Shown: one piece after another, positions 45,183 to 58,700 of the stretch | Layout: each line of letters opens with the position of its first letter | Numbering within the stretch: the first letter of the stretch is position 1 | Source: Acanthaster planci | Taxonomy: Eukaryota; Echinodermata; Asteroidea; Valvatida; Acanthasteridae | Reading direction: 5' to 3' | Assembly (NCBI RefSeq): GCF_001949145.1 | Contig: NW_019091431.1 | Coordinates: forward strand, 186,001 to 250,000 | Length of the DNA: 64,000 nt | The notes under the pieces: generated by a model | Databases searched by the model: none | Seen by the model: only the letters and a program-made list of their open reading frames with translations | What the model was told of the DNA's origin: nothing | Made by a program: the position numbers and the translations under genes

Positions 45183-47450
45183 CTCCATCCTTCAACTCAA
45201 ATTGCCAAGAAAGTACAGTGAGTCTTATGAACATATGGAGTGTAATATTTCCCTCGGGCCATTTTGTTGTAAAGTAAAATCTTTCTAGTTTAACGCTGTA
45301 TTATAAATGTCTTCTGAAAAGAATGCTTTTGATTTGAAAAAATGATTAGAATTACTAACTGCTAAAAATGGAAAGCGTATGTTGAAATTAACTAATGCTA
45401 GTATAAGAGCAACCTTAATACACTTCCAACTTTGGGCAATAATGTTTGCACACATTAGCACTTGTATCTGTGACACATTTAGCACCAGTCACACTGATGC
45501 CTTCAGAAGACACTGACTCTAAATCACAGATATGAAATCCCACACATATATGTGGAAATTGTTCATTTTTGGGGGGTGAATTGGAATGGGTTATGTTTAT
45601 TAGAATGTCTCTGTTCTGATATATAGCAGTGGGTTTGCTTGATTGCTTCATAACTTCCCTTCTTCATCATTGTTCCATACTAAGAATTTAAAAAGGCTTG
45701 TGAATATCAATCTTGCGGTTAAGTTTTTATAAGAAAAATTTTTAGAAAATGAATTTAAAAAAAACTAATAGGAAGGGGGAAAAATGAGACATTTTTCTTG
45801 TGTCTTGTTGGTTGCTTAGAACATTTGAGTTGAAAATTAAGGTTTGATTGAAATTTATGTGGCTTTTTCGCTTGGTGTAAAATCTAGAACAAACTTGAAA
45901 CTGTGGTGAGACCTGTTTCCATCAGTTGAGGTTTCCTAACAGAAATACATTCAGGTTAATTTGTAACCATTTGTCATAAAAGTTTGTGTGAAGGCTGTGT
46001 AATGGAATGTGCTGTTGAACCTGTAAGGGGTATTCCAGTGCCATATTTAGAGATAAATTGTCAACAAACCTTCATTTTCAGCTGAGATTTACACTGTATG
46101 TAGATAAAGTACTCTCCAAATTGTACGCCAAAACAGCATGCATGGCTTGTGAATTGTGCTGTGTGAATCAAATTGTGCGTGCAAATGATGTGGTCTCAGA
46201 ATTATTTTTTAAGGCAAGAAAAGGTTAAGAAGTTAAAAAAAAGAGGAATTATCAAATAATGTGAGGGTCATTAAAAGATAGGAAAAGCTCATTCAATCAA
46301 GAGTTACTAAGTGAACCAAAATGACTTTCAGAAGTTAGTTTCACTTGTATTGAATGGGCATGTCATCAGTTCAAGAGTGCAACATGACATGGGATGCTTA
46401 AAAGGAATGATTGGAGGTTTCTTTATGATAGAAGAGACTTGCAGTTCTGAATGATTAACTTGTCTTTGAGAAGAGTCTGAAAGGGTTTCATTGGAAAATT
46501 CAAATTGAGAGAGAAAATTCTTGATTTCACTTCCTGGAAATTGAAATTTGTACCTGTTAATGCAGCTGTCGGTTTTTCTCCCTTTCTAAAAATCTGCTAA
46601 ACATGCCAAAATCTAATGTGGCATTTTAAATTAAAGAGCAGCAAGTCCAGTTTCTGTTCCTTCCAATACCGAGGGTCTGATATTCCAGTTTTGTAGAATA
46701 AACAATAAACATACAAGCAATGTTTCATTAGATTTTGGCAGATAGTGGAAACTCCATGTACCTGACAAATTCAACCAGACTTATGGTTGAAACAGACTAA
46801 AGTGCAAACAAGGTCACATTTTATTAAAATACCAAAATTTAAGTATTGATATAAAACAAGAAATGAATCTTATGCCATAGGAACTATGTCAGCTATTAAC
46901 TGCTTTCCACACAAATGCAAAACGATGAATTCAAATCCATATACCGGTAGCTGACACTGGCGGGTAAGGAGGTCTTCATGAGTTAAATACATGAAACTTT
47001 ACACTGGTGCCCATGGGTTACTAGGAGTGAAATGGTTGAGATCTATGTACATCTGTCTGACATGATCAATGAGTTTGGCCCCCCAAAAACCCAATAATTT
47101 TCAGGACTGTATGAACACTAAAAATGAAAGGACAAATCTGTGTTGACAAGAGAAATGAACATCAGAGGGCCCATCTGTATTTCTGAAATGAAACTATTGT
47201 AGGTAATGGTTTGAATTCCTACGTATGATGTGTTTCTATACCTTGGCAGATAGACGATAGTTGTAGTAGGGGTGTAATAATTTCAAGGCTTATGTATATG
47301 CTGCACTTGTTTGTAAAGTTTTTCTATTGTATTAAAAGACAAGAAAAAGATGAGTTGGAGGTGGGCCACTATTGACTCCACCCACTCCTATTATCTTTAC
47401 CCATTCTAGTGACACTCTGAGTGTCTAGCTTCCCCTAAGAAAGATTAATG
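45183..47450 (+). other. Probable AGFG1 3' untranslated region
   Basis: AT-rich sequence immediately after the AGFG1 stop, without coding features. AATAAAC hexamers occur near 46697-46708 and an AATAAAA near 49093, so the untranslated region may be 1.5 kb or longer. The true end cannot be seen. Confidence 0.45.
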
Positions 47451-47474
47451 AGCTGGTTTTTTGTCCAACAGCAT

Positions 47475-48551
47475 AGGCGAGGTCTATCCCAGATCATTTG
47501 GGTACAGCAACACATGGAGGCAAGGTCTATCCTAGGTCATTTGGGTACAGCGACACACGCAGGCAAGGTCTATCCCAGATCATTTGGGTACAGCGACACA
47601 TGCAGGCAAGGTCTATCCCAGGTCATTGGGTACAGCAACACATGGAGGCAAGGTCTATCCTAGGTCATTTGGGTACAGCGACACACGCAGGCAAGGTCTG
47701 TCCTAGGTCATTTGGGTACANNNNNNNNNNNNNNNNNNNNNNNNNNNNNNNNNNNNNNNNNNNNNNNNNNNNNNNNNNNNNNNNNNNNNNNNNNNNNNNN
47801 NNNNNNNNNNNNNNNNNNNNNNNNNNNNNNNNNNNNNNNNNNNNNNNNNNNNNNNNNNNNNNNNNNNNNNNNNNNNNNNNNNNNNNNNNNNNNNNNNNNN
47901 NNNNNNNNNNNNNNNNNNNNNNNNNNNNNNNNNNNNNNNNNNNNNNNNNNNNNNNNNNNNNNNNNNNNNNNNNNNNNNNNNNNNNNNNNNNNNNNNNNNN
48001 NNNNNNNNNNNNNNNNNNNNNNNNNNNNNNNNNNNNNNNNNNNNNNNNNNNNNNNNNNNNNNNNNNNNNNNNNNNNNNNNNNNNNNNNNNNNNNNNNNNN
48101 NNNNNNNNNNNNNNNNNNNNNNNNNNNNNNNNNNNNNNNNNNNNNNNNNNNNNNNNNNNNNNNNNNNNNNNNNNNNNNNNNNNNNNNNNNNNNNNNNNNN
48201 NNNNNNNNNNNNNNNNNNNNNNNNNNNNNNNNNNNNNNNNNNNNNNNNNNNNNNNNNNNNNNNNNNNNNNNNNNNNNNNNNNNNNNNNNNNNNNNNNNNN
48301 NNNNNNNNNNNNNNNNNNNNNNNNNNNNNNNNNNNNNNNNNNNNNNNNNNNNNNNNNNNNNNNNNNNNNNNNNNNNNNNNNNNNNNNNNNNNNNNNNNNN
48401 NNNNNNNNNNNNNNNNNNNNNNNNNNNNNNNNNNNNNNNNNNNNNNNNNNNNNNNNNNNNNNNNNNNNNNNNNTAGATCATTTGGGTACAGTGACACATG
48501 TAGGCAAGGTCTATCCCAGGTTATTCGGGTACAGCGACACATGCAGGTAAG
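47475..48551 (+). repeat. 43-bp minisatellite
   Basis: Tandem 43-bp units of the form AGGCAAGGTCTATCCCAGAT plus CATTTGGGTACAGCGACACATGC, with variants TCCTAGGTC, GCAACACATGG and ACACGC. About six copies precede and about two follow the assembly gap; at least one unit is 42 bp. The gap probably hides further copies. Confidence 0.9.
47721..48473. other. Assembly gap (753 N)
   Basis: Run of N inside the 43-bp minisatellite. Translated frames across it are meaningless. Confidence 0.99.
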
Positions 48552-50655
48552 GTGTACCAGCTTGACCACATACAGTGTACCGACTCACACTCAAGAACCA
48601 CTCGGATGATCTGTGACAAAAGTGTAACTATTTCATTGTTCATCTTGTCACTATGTTACTGACTTGATATCTGGCTCATGACTTGGCTTATGACCGAGTA
48701 GATTGTCACTCCACTATTTAAATACATTCTGTCACCCACCCAAACACAAACTGAGAGATTACACCTGTGGTTATAAATTACTGTTAACACCCATACTAAT
48801 CTCACCGTTGGAACACAATAATTTGATTGTATTGCACTGTCTTAGTTCACCATGGTAATGATTCACAAAGTCTTTTCTAAACTTGGTTTAAACAATTTCA
48901 AATCTTGCGTGTGATTGGAGGACGGATGTATTAGAAAGAAATGCCAATGAATATGCAAATTAGTCTTTATTAGAAGCTGATATAGTCACTTTGTGTATGT
49001 AGGTATGTGTATGTTCAGCACTGGATTATACATATTTAATGTAGTTCCATGTAAACTGCTGTTACTCCATTGTGTACCAAAATGCTGTATAAAATAAAAT
49101 GTTCATTTCTAGCAAAGTCACTCAATTCTCCCACACTGTCATTTTTCCGACATTCCATTAGAAGAAAAAACAAGATCAGAACATATTTTTGTGAAGTCAG
49201 AGCACACTTTCTACGGATTATTCAAACTCAAAAAATGGTTTGAAAAAAAAAAGCCTGATAGCCTGAAGGATGTGATCCATCTTATGGAAAGTACAAAAGG
49301 TTTGTGGCTATCTCTCAACAACACATTTTACCAAATACAAAGTGCATCCGTAACTAACTACATGCCTTCTGAAATCATGTACATTGGAATATGCATAATG
49401 TAAATTCCAGGAAATGATGATAGTGGTGCTACCATGGTCATCACTGTGCACTGTCCACTTGGGTGTGGTGGGTTAGGAAAATGTTGAAGTTTTGAATAGG
49501 TGAGGGAAATATTGAAAAACCCAAAAAGACACATTCAAAGAAAACTGTTTGAGCCTTTCCAGTTTGCAAATCTTTGCCATGAGGAAGATTTCAGTTTATC
49601 TTGTGAACAATGTTATCCTTTGCAGTTTAGTCTAATATTCCACCTTCTCGTTTTATTTTATATACGTATATATGTATTTTATTTTGATGATTTCAAATCA
49701 TTTAAGTTATCTTATGAAATCATAGTTTTTCCAGCTTTCTTTTCTTTGAATATTTCTACCTATGTGTTTCAAAGAAACTGTTCAGTATAACTTTTGTTAA
49801 AAATGTACAAGTATGACCCGTTATATTTAAAGAATATCCTCTTTGCATGTTACTGAAGTACCACTGTTTAAAGCAAACTTTGTACGTTATGTGTATTTGG
49901 TGCAGAGCCAAAGACCCTTCCATTTTAATACTAAAACAGCAAACCAACAGACGAAAAAACAGTCTCATATTGGAAAGGTGATGCAGTCATTTCAAAGTAT
50001 TTCACTTTCAACAAGACAATTCCAAGAACACATTTACCTTGCGTGTAAAATGGACAAGTATTGTATGGACACAAAAGCATTCACCGTATCTTATAAAATG
50101 TGAATTTAGAATAGGAATTTTACTTGTATCTGGACAAGTACATGTATTTTATTTAATGTTGGTTTTGTTTTAATTTCTATTTTTAGTAAAAATTTGTGAT
50201 AAGGGAATACATAAGAAATCTCACTTATTTCCCATTAACAAGAAAGTCACTTTTTTAGTATTCCAATGTAACAATTAGTTCTGGCATTTCCCTGTCCAAT
50301 CTGAAAGGTAATTGGCTATAAATAAAAACATTTTGTGTTAATAATCCAAATGTTGTTCATGAACTAAGTTGATTTTTTAAAGTGATACACAATTTAAAAG
50401 AACTGGGGGGGGGTTGGAAACAACACATACAGCATTGCATAGGACTGTTTCCATGACTACCGAACTTTTATTGCATCGGAGCTAATGCAAGCTAATTCAG
50501 TTAAAATCAAGTCCCAATTTTCAAGCTTACATAACCATGTAATAAATGTTCAGCTAATTCTAGGGCAGAATGTTTTCATTTGAAGGCTAATGTTTAATCT
50601 GAATTTATTTGTCCAGATTTCGAACACCAGTCATCTTCTTGTCCAACCAGTGATC
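48552..50655. other. Intergenic, nothing recognised
   Basis: AT-rich region between AGFG1 and the minus-strand membrane-protein fragments. AATAAAATGTT near 49093 could be a poly(A) signal on +. No coding exon recognised. Confidence 0.4.
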
Positions 50656-51161
50656 TCACTGCTCCAGCGAAGCTGTCTTGATTTGCACCACTAATTGAGC
50701 CACACTCAAAGACAGGGCGTACGCATGCACAACTTCATCATTACCATGGTGATTCCTTTGGGTTGTCACATCAGAAAAGTGTCCTTTGCTGTTCTTAAAC
50801 ACCAGCAGGACAATAGCGGTCACTAACACCAACTTCACCCGGAGGAATTTCTTAGAATCAAAGCTATATCCGCTTGATTAAGAAATCAAAATGGCAGGTT
50901 TGTAGTACAGATATTTGAGTATGATTTTAAGGAGTTTTTACACTTGGCAATTCCTTCCACAAGAAGGAAATTTCCCAAATTCCCCCACAGATAAATGACA
51001 ACCCATTGCACACTCATTCCTCCCCGGAAGGACACAACTCCATCCGTTAGCTTGACCACACACGTGGGCATGACGAGAATTGTGATATTTATAACAATGT
51101 ACTGCTCTACATGAGCAAAGTAGACGGGCGATGTAACACCACCAACGTGCTTCAGACGCAA
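50656..51161 (-). pseudogene. OST-alpha/TMEM184-like membrane protein, C-terminal fragments
   Basis: Two minus-strand open stretches. The first starts at a good acceptor (ATCAG, coding from 51161) with SPVYFAHVEQYIVINITILV and SVQWVVIYLWGNLGNFLLVEG. The second (about 50870-50656) has YSFDSKKFLRVKLVLVTAIV and ends with TGA. Order and patterns (E-Q-x-x-I...VMPTC; F-V-I-Y-x-F-like block; KFLxVKLVL) resemble the Solute_trans_a family (OST-alpha/TMEM184), multipass membrane proteins. No upstream exons are found, the first stretch also reads straight into a stop, and the splice between them is unconvincing. It may be a pseudogene or a partial gene. Confidence 0.35.
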
Positions 51162-51631
51162 CTGATAAAACAAGAAATTAACCAATCCCATAAAAGAAAC
51201 AAAATCAGATGTCAAATCCACTGAATAAGAATTTCTTCAGTATTTTTATCAATGAAACAATAGCTACAGTCTGAAAAATTGCAAAACCAGTTTTAAATTT
51301 TGCTTTCTGTCAATAAAGAAACTAGCTTTGTCCAAGGCAATGCCTGCCACTTTTTGACAAGGGGAGAAAATCTGGTTCCACACACACAAACCACAGCAAA
51401 ACCAGCCGCCGTGTACTGTCATGACATACCAAACCCTTGTACAATACTACGGCATACTACAAAGTAAGCTAAACACAGAACTGATATACATACTACTTTG
51501 CAAGTACGTCATACATGTGCACGTCATAAGTGGCCTGTCCAGTTGAAAAATCAGCCCAGTCTTTTCATGTACACATGAACATTCACTGCAACAACACACA
51601 CCTTCACAGCACAAGCCTAATAGTGCAGATC

Positions 51632-52029
51632 AGCAGGTGATAACTACAATAGGCCTATAGCTTATACGCACTGTTTGGGAATGCAGGTCAGCGGGTGATA
51701 ACTACAATAGGCCTATAGCTTATACGAAATGTTTGGGAATGCAGGTCAGCAGGTGATAACTACGATAGGCCTATAGCTTATACGCACTGTTTGGGAATGC
51801 AGGTCAGCGGGTGATAACTACGATAGGCCTATAGCTTATACGCACTGTTTGGGAATGCAGGTCAGCGGGTGATAACTACAATAGGCCTATAGCTTATACG
51901 CACTGTTTGGGAATGCAGGTCAGCGGGTGATAACTACAATAGGCCTATAGCTTATACGCACTGTTTGGGAATGCAGGTCAGCGGGTGATAACTACAATAG
52001 GCCTATAGCCAATAGGCACTGTTTGGGAA
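51632..52029 (+). repeat. 58-bp tandem repeat, about seven copies
   Basis: 58-bp units of AGCGGGTGATAACTACAATA plus GGCCTATAGCTTATACGCACTGTTTGGGAATGCAGGTC begin at 51632, 51690, 51748, 51806, 51864, 51922 and 51980. They differ by only one to three bases (AGCAGG/AGCGGG, ACAATAG/ACGATAG, GCACTG/GAAATG). The last unit is diverged (CCAATAGGCACTG). Each unit contains the palindrome ATAGGCCTAT. Confidence 0.92.
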
Positions 52030-52079
52030 TTTTTTTATATCATCAGCGGGTCAACTGTATTTACAAGAAAAGCCAAACG

Positions 52080-52262
52080 CCTTGATCGAGGCTATGCTGG
52101 ACCAATGGCAGCTCCTACGGTACCAACTGCGCATCACTGGTTCATGAACGACTAGGAAACACAAGCGTTGCAGTTGCAACACTACCAACTAAACGAATAC
52201 TCCTAACCAACATGGCTCTTTTCAACCAATGAGGGGGTGCTTCTGCTCGAGGCAGATAAGCA
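52080..52262 (+). repeat. Dispersed repeat B, copy 2
   Basis: Second copy of the repeat at 33236-33440, sharing CAACCAATGAGGGGGTGCTT plus CTGCTCGAGGCAG and the preceding ACGACTAGGAAACACAAGCG-type sequence. Directly follows the 58-bp tandem array. Confidence 0.55.
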
Positions 52263-52754
52263 GGCCTAGAATAATCTAGAATGAACCAACACTTGGGTTC
52301 GTAGGATACATTACAAGCATTAAAAGATTAAAAAGACTAAGCTATTTGCATGTCACTATAATTGGTGAGCCAATAAATTCCATGGGCTCAGCTTTATATC
52401 CTGTCACAAAACTGTACCGTCATATCACTTAGAATTTGAGAGACCTCACATGACCTGTGTATCACAAGTGTAATAATCTCTAAACTAAAACTGAAACTAC
52501 AGCAATATGCCTTGCTAACAGGGAACATAGACTATGGTGGACCACGATCCCTGGACTGGAATCGAACCCATTACCAAGATATATGTAGTCTTAAAGGTCA
52601 CTTAGAGAGTGCTTACGTGAAACAACATCTTCCTACAAAACCATCACAAGAAACAAGACTTGAGCAAAACAGAAACTTTCAAAGAAGGCAGGTTAACCAA
52701 TCTAGTGGTAACTTTTCTTTGCAGTTTATGGACTTGATTGCCTCATGAACATGT

Positions 52755-55700
52755 TCATGTGCATACAGCAATCGGAGATGAACGTTCCGAGTGAGGTGCA
52801 CTCACTCTGGACACACTCAGGTCTGGTGCTTGACTCCCCTTCTTGCCTGCCCTGAATAGCTGCACATTGATCTTGAACAGCTCCGCATCAAGCAGACTAG
52901 TAGAGAACACCTGATCTGGTTCGGGCTGTAAAACAAACAAAAAAGCAAGGAGATAATGACTGACAATGATCATGTGTGTGAAATTCAGAGCCACAGGTGA
53001 AGTTTTTATCTTTTTTGAACGGGCAAGGTTTCAACTGTTCAACACAGTACTTTAAGAACTTCTCAATTTAGGAATTCTTTCTTAAATGGGTTGATGCTGA
53101 ATCAAGAGGGGATCCAACATCAAAATGAATACCAACATCATCCAAGCCTTCCTGGGGTTTAAAGCATTACACACCTTATCCACTTTACCAAGTTGTTTAC
53201 GAATCATGACATCACGTCTGGCACACAAGGCCCGTCGACAAGGTCCAATGTCAGTCAGCAGCTGTTTACGCTGACGTAATTTCCTCTGAGCTGAAGCATT
53301 GAAAGCTCCTAGTTGATTCTCAAACAATGGTGTCTGTATAGACGAGCCTTCTTCTAGGATTCCAAAAAATACAATTTACAAATTAAGTGATTAACACATC
53401 TACAATGCCTGTAAACAGTGGCATCCTTTAATTCCAATAATTAAAATGCAGGTTAATGCACATTTCCCTGAAACAAAGTCCACCTTCAGTTATTTCCAGC
53501 ACTTTGACCAATTCAGACGTGGACATCCCAACTACAAGTACATGGATCTTCTTCATCCGGGTAATTTGGTCTAAATACAAAGAAAGCACAGGATTGAAAG
53601 CGTAGTAACAGAAAAGTAAACATCTCACGATGTGTACCAATCAAATTCATATGGTTTACCTTCCGCTGCCTGCAGACATAATTGCTCAACCTCCCTCATC
53701 AGCTCAGGACCAGCAAGTGCCCTAGACACACCGACTCTGGCCAGGACTTGACCTGGCCGAAACTTGTCTAATACAGACCCAGACACCTCGCTGGTCTGGG
53801 ACTGTGTTTGTATCGCTGATGATTGAGACATGAGGCTGGACCAGTCCACTGCTGTCAAGTCAGCTTGTGTGTCTGGGGAGAAGACCATTGGGAACAAATA
53901 CGTAATAAAGATATATGCATCTAAATTTACAGTATGGAATCGGGTCTCATACAGTGTCAATGCAAGGAATCACATGGTTGGAAAATGATGGTTTACCCTT
54001 TAACCTTCTCAGAAGGAAACTATTTCTATAAAGGTGCAAAATCTTTCCCCGAAGGACAAACCTACCCTTAAGTTAGAACCTACATTCTTTACAACAGAAT
54101 CTATCCCAATCTATTCCCTGAGAAGTGTTTCCCTAATCTCAGTTACCTTCTTGAGGCTTTGCATCTTCCTCTTGCTTGCTCACATCTCTGTTTCCATCCT
54201 CCAAGATGTCATCAAATTCATCATCGCTGATCACCTCATACATATCTGAGGAAGCACTATGTTCTTGTTTGACTGATGCCTCTCTTGATGGTGGGATGCC
54301 TAAGTTATTAAGAATAAAATGATTGTGTTTAAATAAATCCATTTTGGTCTTGTTTCATCAAAGCGAGACAGCAACAATGATTTATATTTTAAGTATTAAA
54401 AATGCTGACAACTTTACTTGATAGAAATCTAGTCCCATTTGAGGAAAACATTTTCTCTCAGGATTTTTGTACAAATTTTGACTTTTTTCAAATGTGATTT
54501 ATCCCATCCAATATTAGGTGCTGGAGTTTATGTGGAAAGGATTCTTTACTTACTACTATTCTTATCTTGGGAATCCCTATCTCTAGAAACCTTTTCTTCC
54601 ATGGGTAAACAAGGAATCTTGGGAGAGGAAGTAGAGTTCAAATCTTCTTGATCCACTGCTGTCTTGGGTAAGCTTGTTCCTTGATCCAGAGACCCACCAG
54701 ATCCTCCTTGCCCAGGAAAGTCTGAGCTAACAGAACTGTAACGACTGGAACTGCTTCCATAGCTCAGACTACGCAAAGACCTCCCTTCGGTGCCTTCTTG
54801 TTTTTCTCTATCATCAGATCTCTTCTCTTGCTTTTCTGACCTTTGCCTGTCTCTCCGTGATTGCTCCAAGGATAGGTCTTGCTTAAAGTCTTCCAAGCCA
54901 GGTAGTGATTTCTGTTCTTCTATTGGTGGACTCTGGTTGAGGAGATCATCACTTCCACCCTCTGACCAGTCACTGAAAACTTCCTCAGTAGGCCTGCCAA
55001 GGGAGCCCTCTTTCAGAGGTGTGCTCTCTTTACTATCTTGTGTTGAGGCTTTGGAAGTTGCTTCAATGGCCTTGGCCTCTGGAGGAGCAGCAGTCCTTAC
55101 ATCTTGATCCCGATCATGGTATGATTTCTCCTGGGAATGGCAAAGATCATCTCTGCTGCTGACTTTAGCAGGAGAATCAGATGTACCTCCTCTACCAGGG
55201 GACTGGCCATGCTTCGGCAAGTCCCGACCTCCCCCAGTTCTCTCTGATGACCTTTCCAATCGCTGCCTTCTATCCTGATCAATGGGTTTCTCCTTCTGGG
55301 AGCTGCTGGACCCCTTCGAATCTCCTCTTCTAGATCTCAAATCCTCACGTCCATCTCTAGACCCTTCTCGTTTCAAACCATCTGCTCGACCACCAGAATG
55401 TGTTCCTTTCTGCTGTTCCATCCCTCTTTGTTTGTCCATTTTACGGCTATCAGTTGAACTATCTCTCGATCTTCTGGACTCTTCAAAGCTACGACCAACC
55501 TGTCTGGCAAGGCCTTCTTTGGCTTGAGCTCGACCACGATCAGGTCCTGCCCTTCTTCCTCCCCTCCGAGTATCGCGTCCTCTCTCTGAACCTCTCTGAG
55601 GATCACCATCTCTAACTCTAGGTGGTTCCCTACCTTTCTCCTGCAGCCTGTCTCTGTCAAGACCCTTTTCATTCTCAATTGCTTTTCCCTTATCTCTGCT

Positions 55701-58700
55701 TCGGTCTGTTTCTCTACCTCTCTGAGCAACCCTTCCAGGATCAGATCCCCTATCACTCTTTTGCAGAGGTGGTTCTCTTCCTTTAGTTTGCCCCCTGCCT
55801 CTCTCTGGTCTTCTGCCCCTTCTTTCCACGACAAGCTCACGTTCAGGTCCCCTGCCAATATTGGTTCCTCGTCCTCGACTCATAGGACTTGGGCTTCCCT
55901 TGGGCATCTTACGATTATCCAGGCTTTCCGATCTTTGAGTAACATCACGCTGCCTATCTTGTGAAGACTGAGTACGATTCCTGAAGTTCCACAAAAATAA
56001 TGTTAACTTTTCAAATTCCATCAAAGATTCCAAATGCCACCATTTTTCAGTTTGGGAAAAAGACTGCAGAAGGAAAATTGGCTGCACCTAGAAGTTATCA
56101 TGAAAGTGCACATGGTTGAATGACAACAAATTATTCTTGTCTTAAACGCAGTTACGGATAAATCTGAAGATGCAGCTGTTAAACATACCTTGCCAGTCGC
56201 TGGTCTCTCCCTGCAATGTTCTCCATTTCCTTCCTGCCACCGATCCGATTCCTCTCCCACTCATCTCGACGGGACTCTCGCTCCTGCTGTTCACGTCCAC
56301 GGGAATCCCTAGAATCCATCCGTGATTCTACTCTCTGGTTTGACCTAATATCAGCTCTAGGGTCTAATCTGTGCTCTGCTCTGGGATCTACCCGTGGATC
56401 TAATCTTAGATCTGCTCTACGGTCATCCCTTAGGTCTCTCCTTGATTCAGGTCTGAAGTCCAATCGGGGATCTGCTCTGGGATCTACTCTAAACCTGGAG
56501 TCTCCTCTGGGCTCTGGCCTAATATCTCTTCTCAGATCTCTTGGATCTGCTATTGAGTCTGCCCTTGGGTCTACCCTAAGATCTGCTCTGACACCTCCCC
56601 TAGAATCTCCCCTGAGGGCTGCTCTGATGTCTCCCCTTGGGTCTTCCCTGGTATCTTTTGGGTCTCCTCTGTGATCTCCTCTAAGGTCTGCCCTGGAGTT
56701 CCCTCTTGTGTCTCCTCTTACATCTCCTCTTAGATCAGCTCTGCGGTTTCCTCCAGGGTCCCCCCTTAGATCTGACCTAGGATCTATCCTCAAATCTGAC
56801 CTAGGATCTCCCCTGAGGTCTGCTCTTAGATCTGACCTAAGGTCTCCCCTGGAGTCTTTCCTGGTGTCACCCCTGTCTCCTCTTAGTACTCCTCTGGGGT
56901 CTCCCCTGGGGCCACAACGTGGGTCATCTCTTGCATCTCCCCTCTGGTACCCACGGGAATCAGTCTTAGGCTGACCTCTAGTGTCTGCTCTTGGGTCTGT
57001 TCGAGGGTCTGACCGCTGGCGTGGATGTAGTTGGAAGTCTGCTGGTGGTGGGTTATTTCGGCTCTCACCTCTTGGTAAGTATTTGTCACTGGGATGTCCT
57101 GTTTGACTTTGGTAATCTGTCGGGTGAAAACAATATATTTAGTGTAAAGTTTATGTTAAATTTGTAATAGACTCTGCGTGAAGACTGAAATGCCTATACG
57201 TGAGTCACACATTAATTTAACCACTTTGCACCAGGGTGGCCGACACCGGAGACACGACGTGTGACCCACGAGGCTGGGGTCCCAAAATCAGAACTTTCTC
57301 TTAAAAAAAGAATTAAAGCTGCTCGGCATTTTTAGACAAACAGCACTTCGTGTCAGTCAAAACTTTGGGCCATCAGTGAAGGTAATTCCCTCATTGATTT
57401 GCAACAAGGGTTCACTGGACCAGAAAACTGGGCCTTTATTCAGGCTGGGGTGACCGAACTTGGAAACGAAAGACTGAGCTGCTGGGACTTGCCAATGATG
57501 GTTCGTACACTGTCAGTGCAGAGTGCTGGCCATTAGCAGAGGTAAACCGTCATTTAAATACGGCTTTTACCCTTACCCAACATATATTTATATTTAAATA
57601 ATCCGTCATTGTTTTGAAACAGTATATCATTTGCCGCCGCCAGCGCCCACGGATTATCAGCGGTGACAAAAGCACGCACTCCAACGATACAATATCGCTG
57701 CGCACTCGTGGAATCTGGCCACACTGTGCAGCGTTCATTGTGCCAGTGTGCTCATTGAAAGACCCGGTTCACCCTTGTGGCCCACGCGCGCTCTGCATAG
57801 CAACACCGGCTGTCCAGCATAGCAACACACTGGGCTAATTCCCAGAACAAAGAGGAAATAATGGGGGCTCTTTATGGAGCAGCAGGCATGGCTACAACAC
57901 TCACGTGTCAATGGAGGCTGCCTGCCAGATTAGTCGACACAGGACGATCATTCTTTTGGTTGTAGGCGTGCAGTAAATAAAGATATTAATTTTTGAGGAA
58001 TTTTGAAAAAGAAGAAAAATTAAAAAGCACCCAACCCAGCTGCCTGAACATCACAACGGCCTGGTGCGAAGTGGTTAAAGTACTGCTTCATATAAGAAAA
58101 TTTCGCACTTTACAAGAAAATCACATTGAAGTATATTGTAACCATTTTTCTCACCAGAGCCCTGTCTGTCAGAAAACTTTTTTGTTCGGTTATCCCTTGA
58201 ATTACTACTTGATCTCAATAAACTGGCTGGTTGTTTCCGAGTGGGTGATGGCGACTTCCTTCTGACAGCTCTTGGAGATGGAGATCTTCGTTTGGAAGTC
58301 GGGGAATAAGACCTGTGTGATCCAGACGGTGAGAGACTTCGCTGGAGTTGTTTCTTGACCCCAGTCCTGCCTGAAGGTGGAGACCTGACAGAAGGACTTT
58401 TAGGCAAGCCACGACGATCTCGCGGTTGGGGTGAAGGTTGCACGGTTTGCCGAGTTGGTGATGGTGACTGATATCGTGGACGTTTACCTGTTACCCTGCG
58501 TGGTGATTCCGAGTGAGCAGAACTAGATGTTGAGCGTTCCCTTGATGGCAATGAACCTGAAAGGACTGGGCTGGGGGGGCTAGGTGGTCGCTTGGTGGTC
58601 CTTTGAGGGGGTGTCTCATAGTGTTTTGGTTTCCGTTTCATTGGCGAATTGCTCCTAAGCTGTGATGGAGAACGAGGACGCTTGGAGGTCTTACGATACT

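Noticed and set aside
47498-48569. Long ORFs across the N run
   Set aside because: Artefacts of unknown bases and of a 43-bp tandem repeat.
52540-52600. tRNA B-box-like GGGTTCGATTCC on the minus strand
   Set aside because: No matching A box, acceptor stem or SINE boundary is visible; too short to call.
54790-56974. Several plus-strand ORFs (Ser/Leu-rich)
   Set aside because: Antisense shadows of the Arg/Asp/Ser-rich ZC3H13 exons, whose low-complexity codons keep the other strand open.
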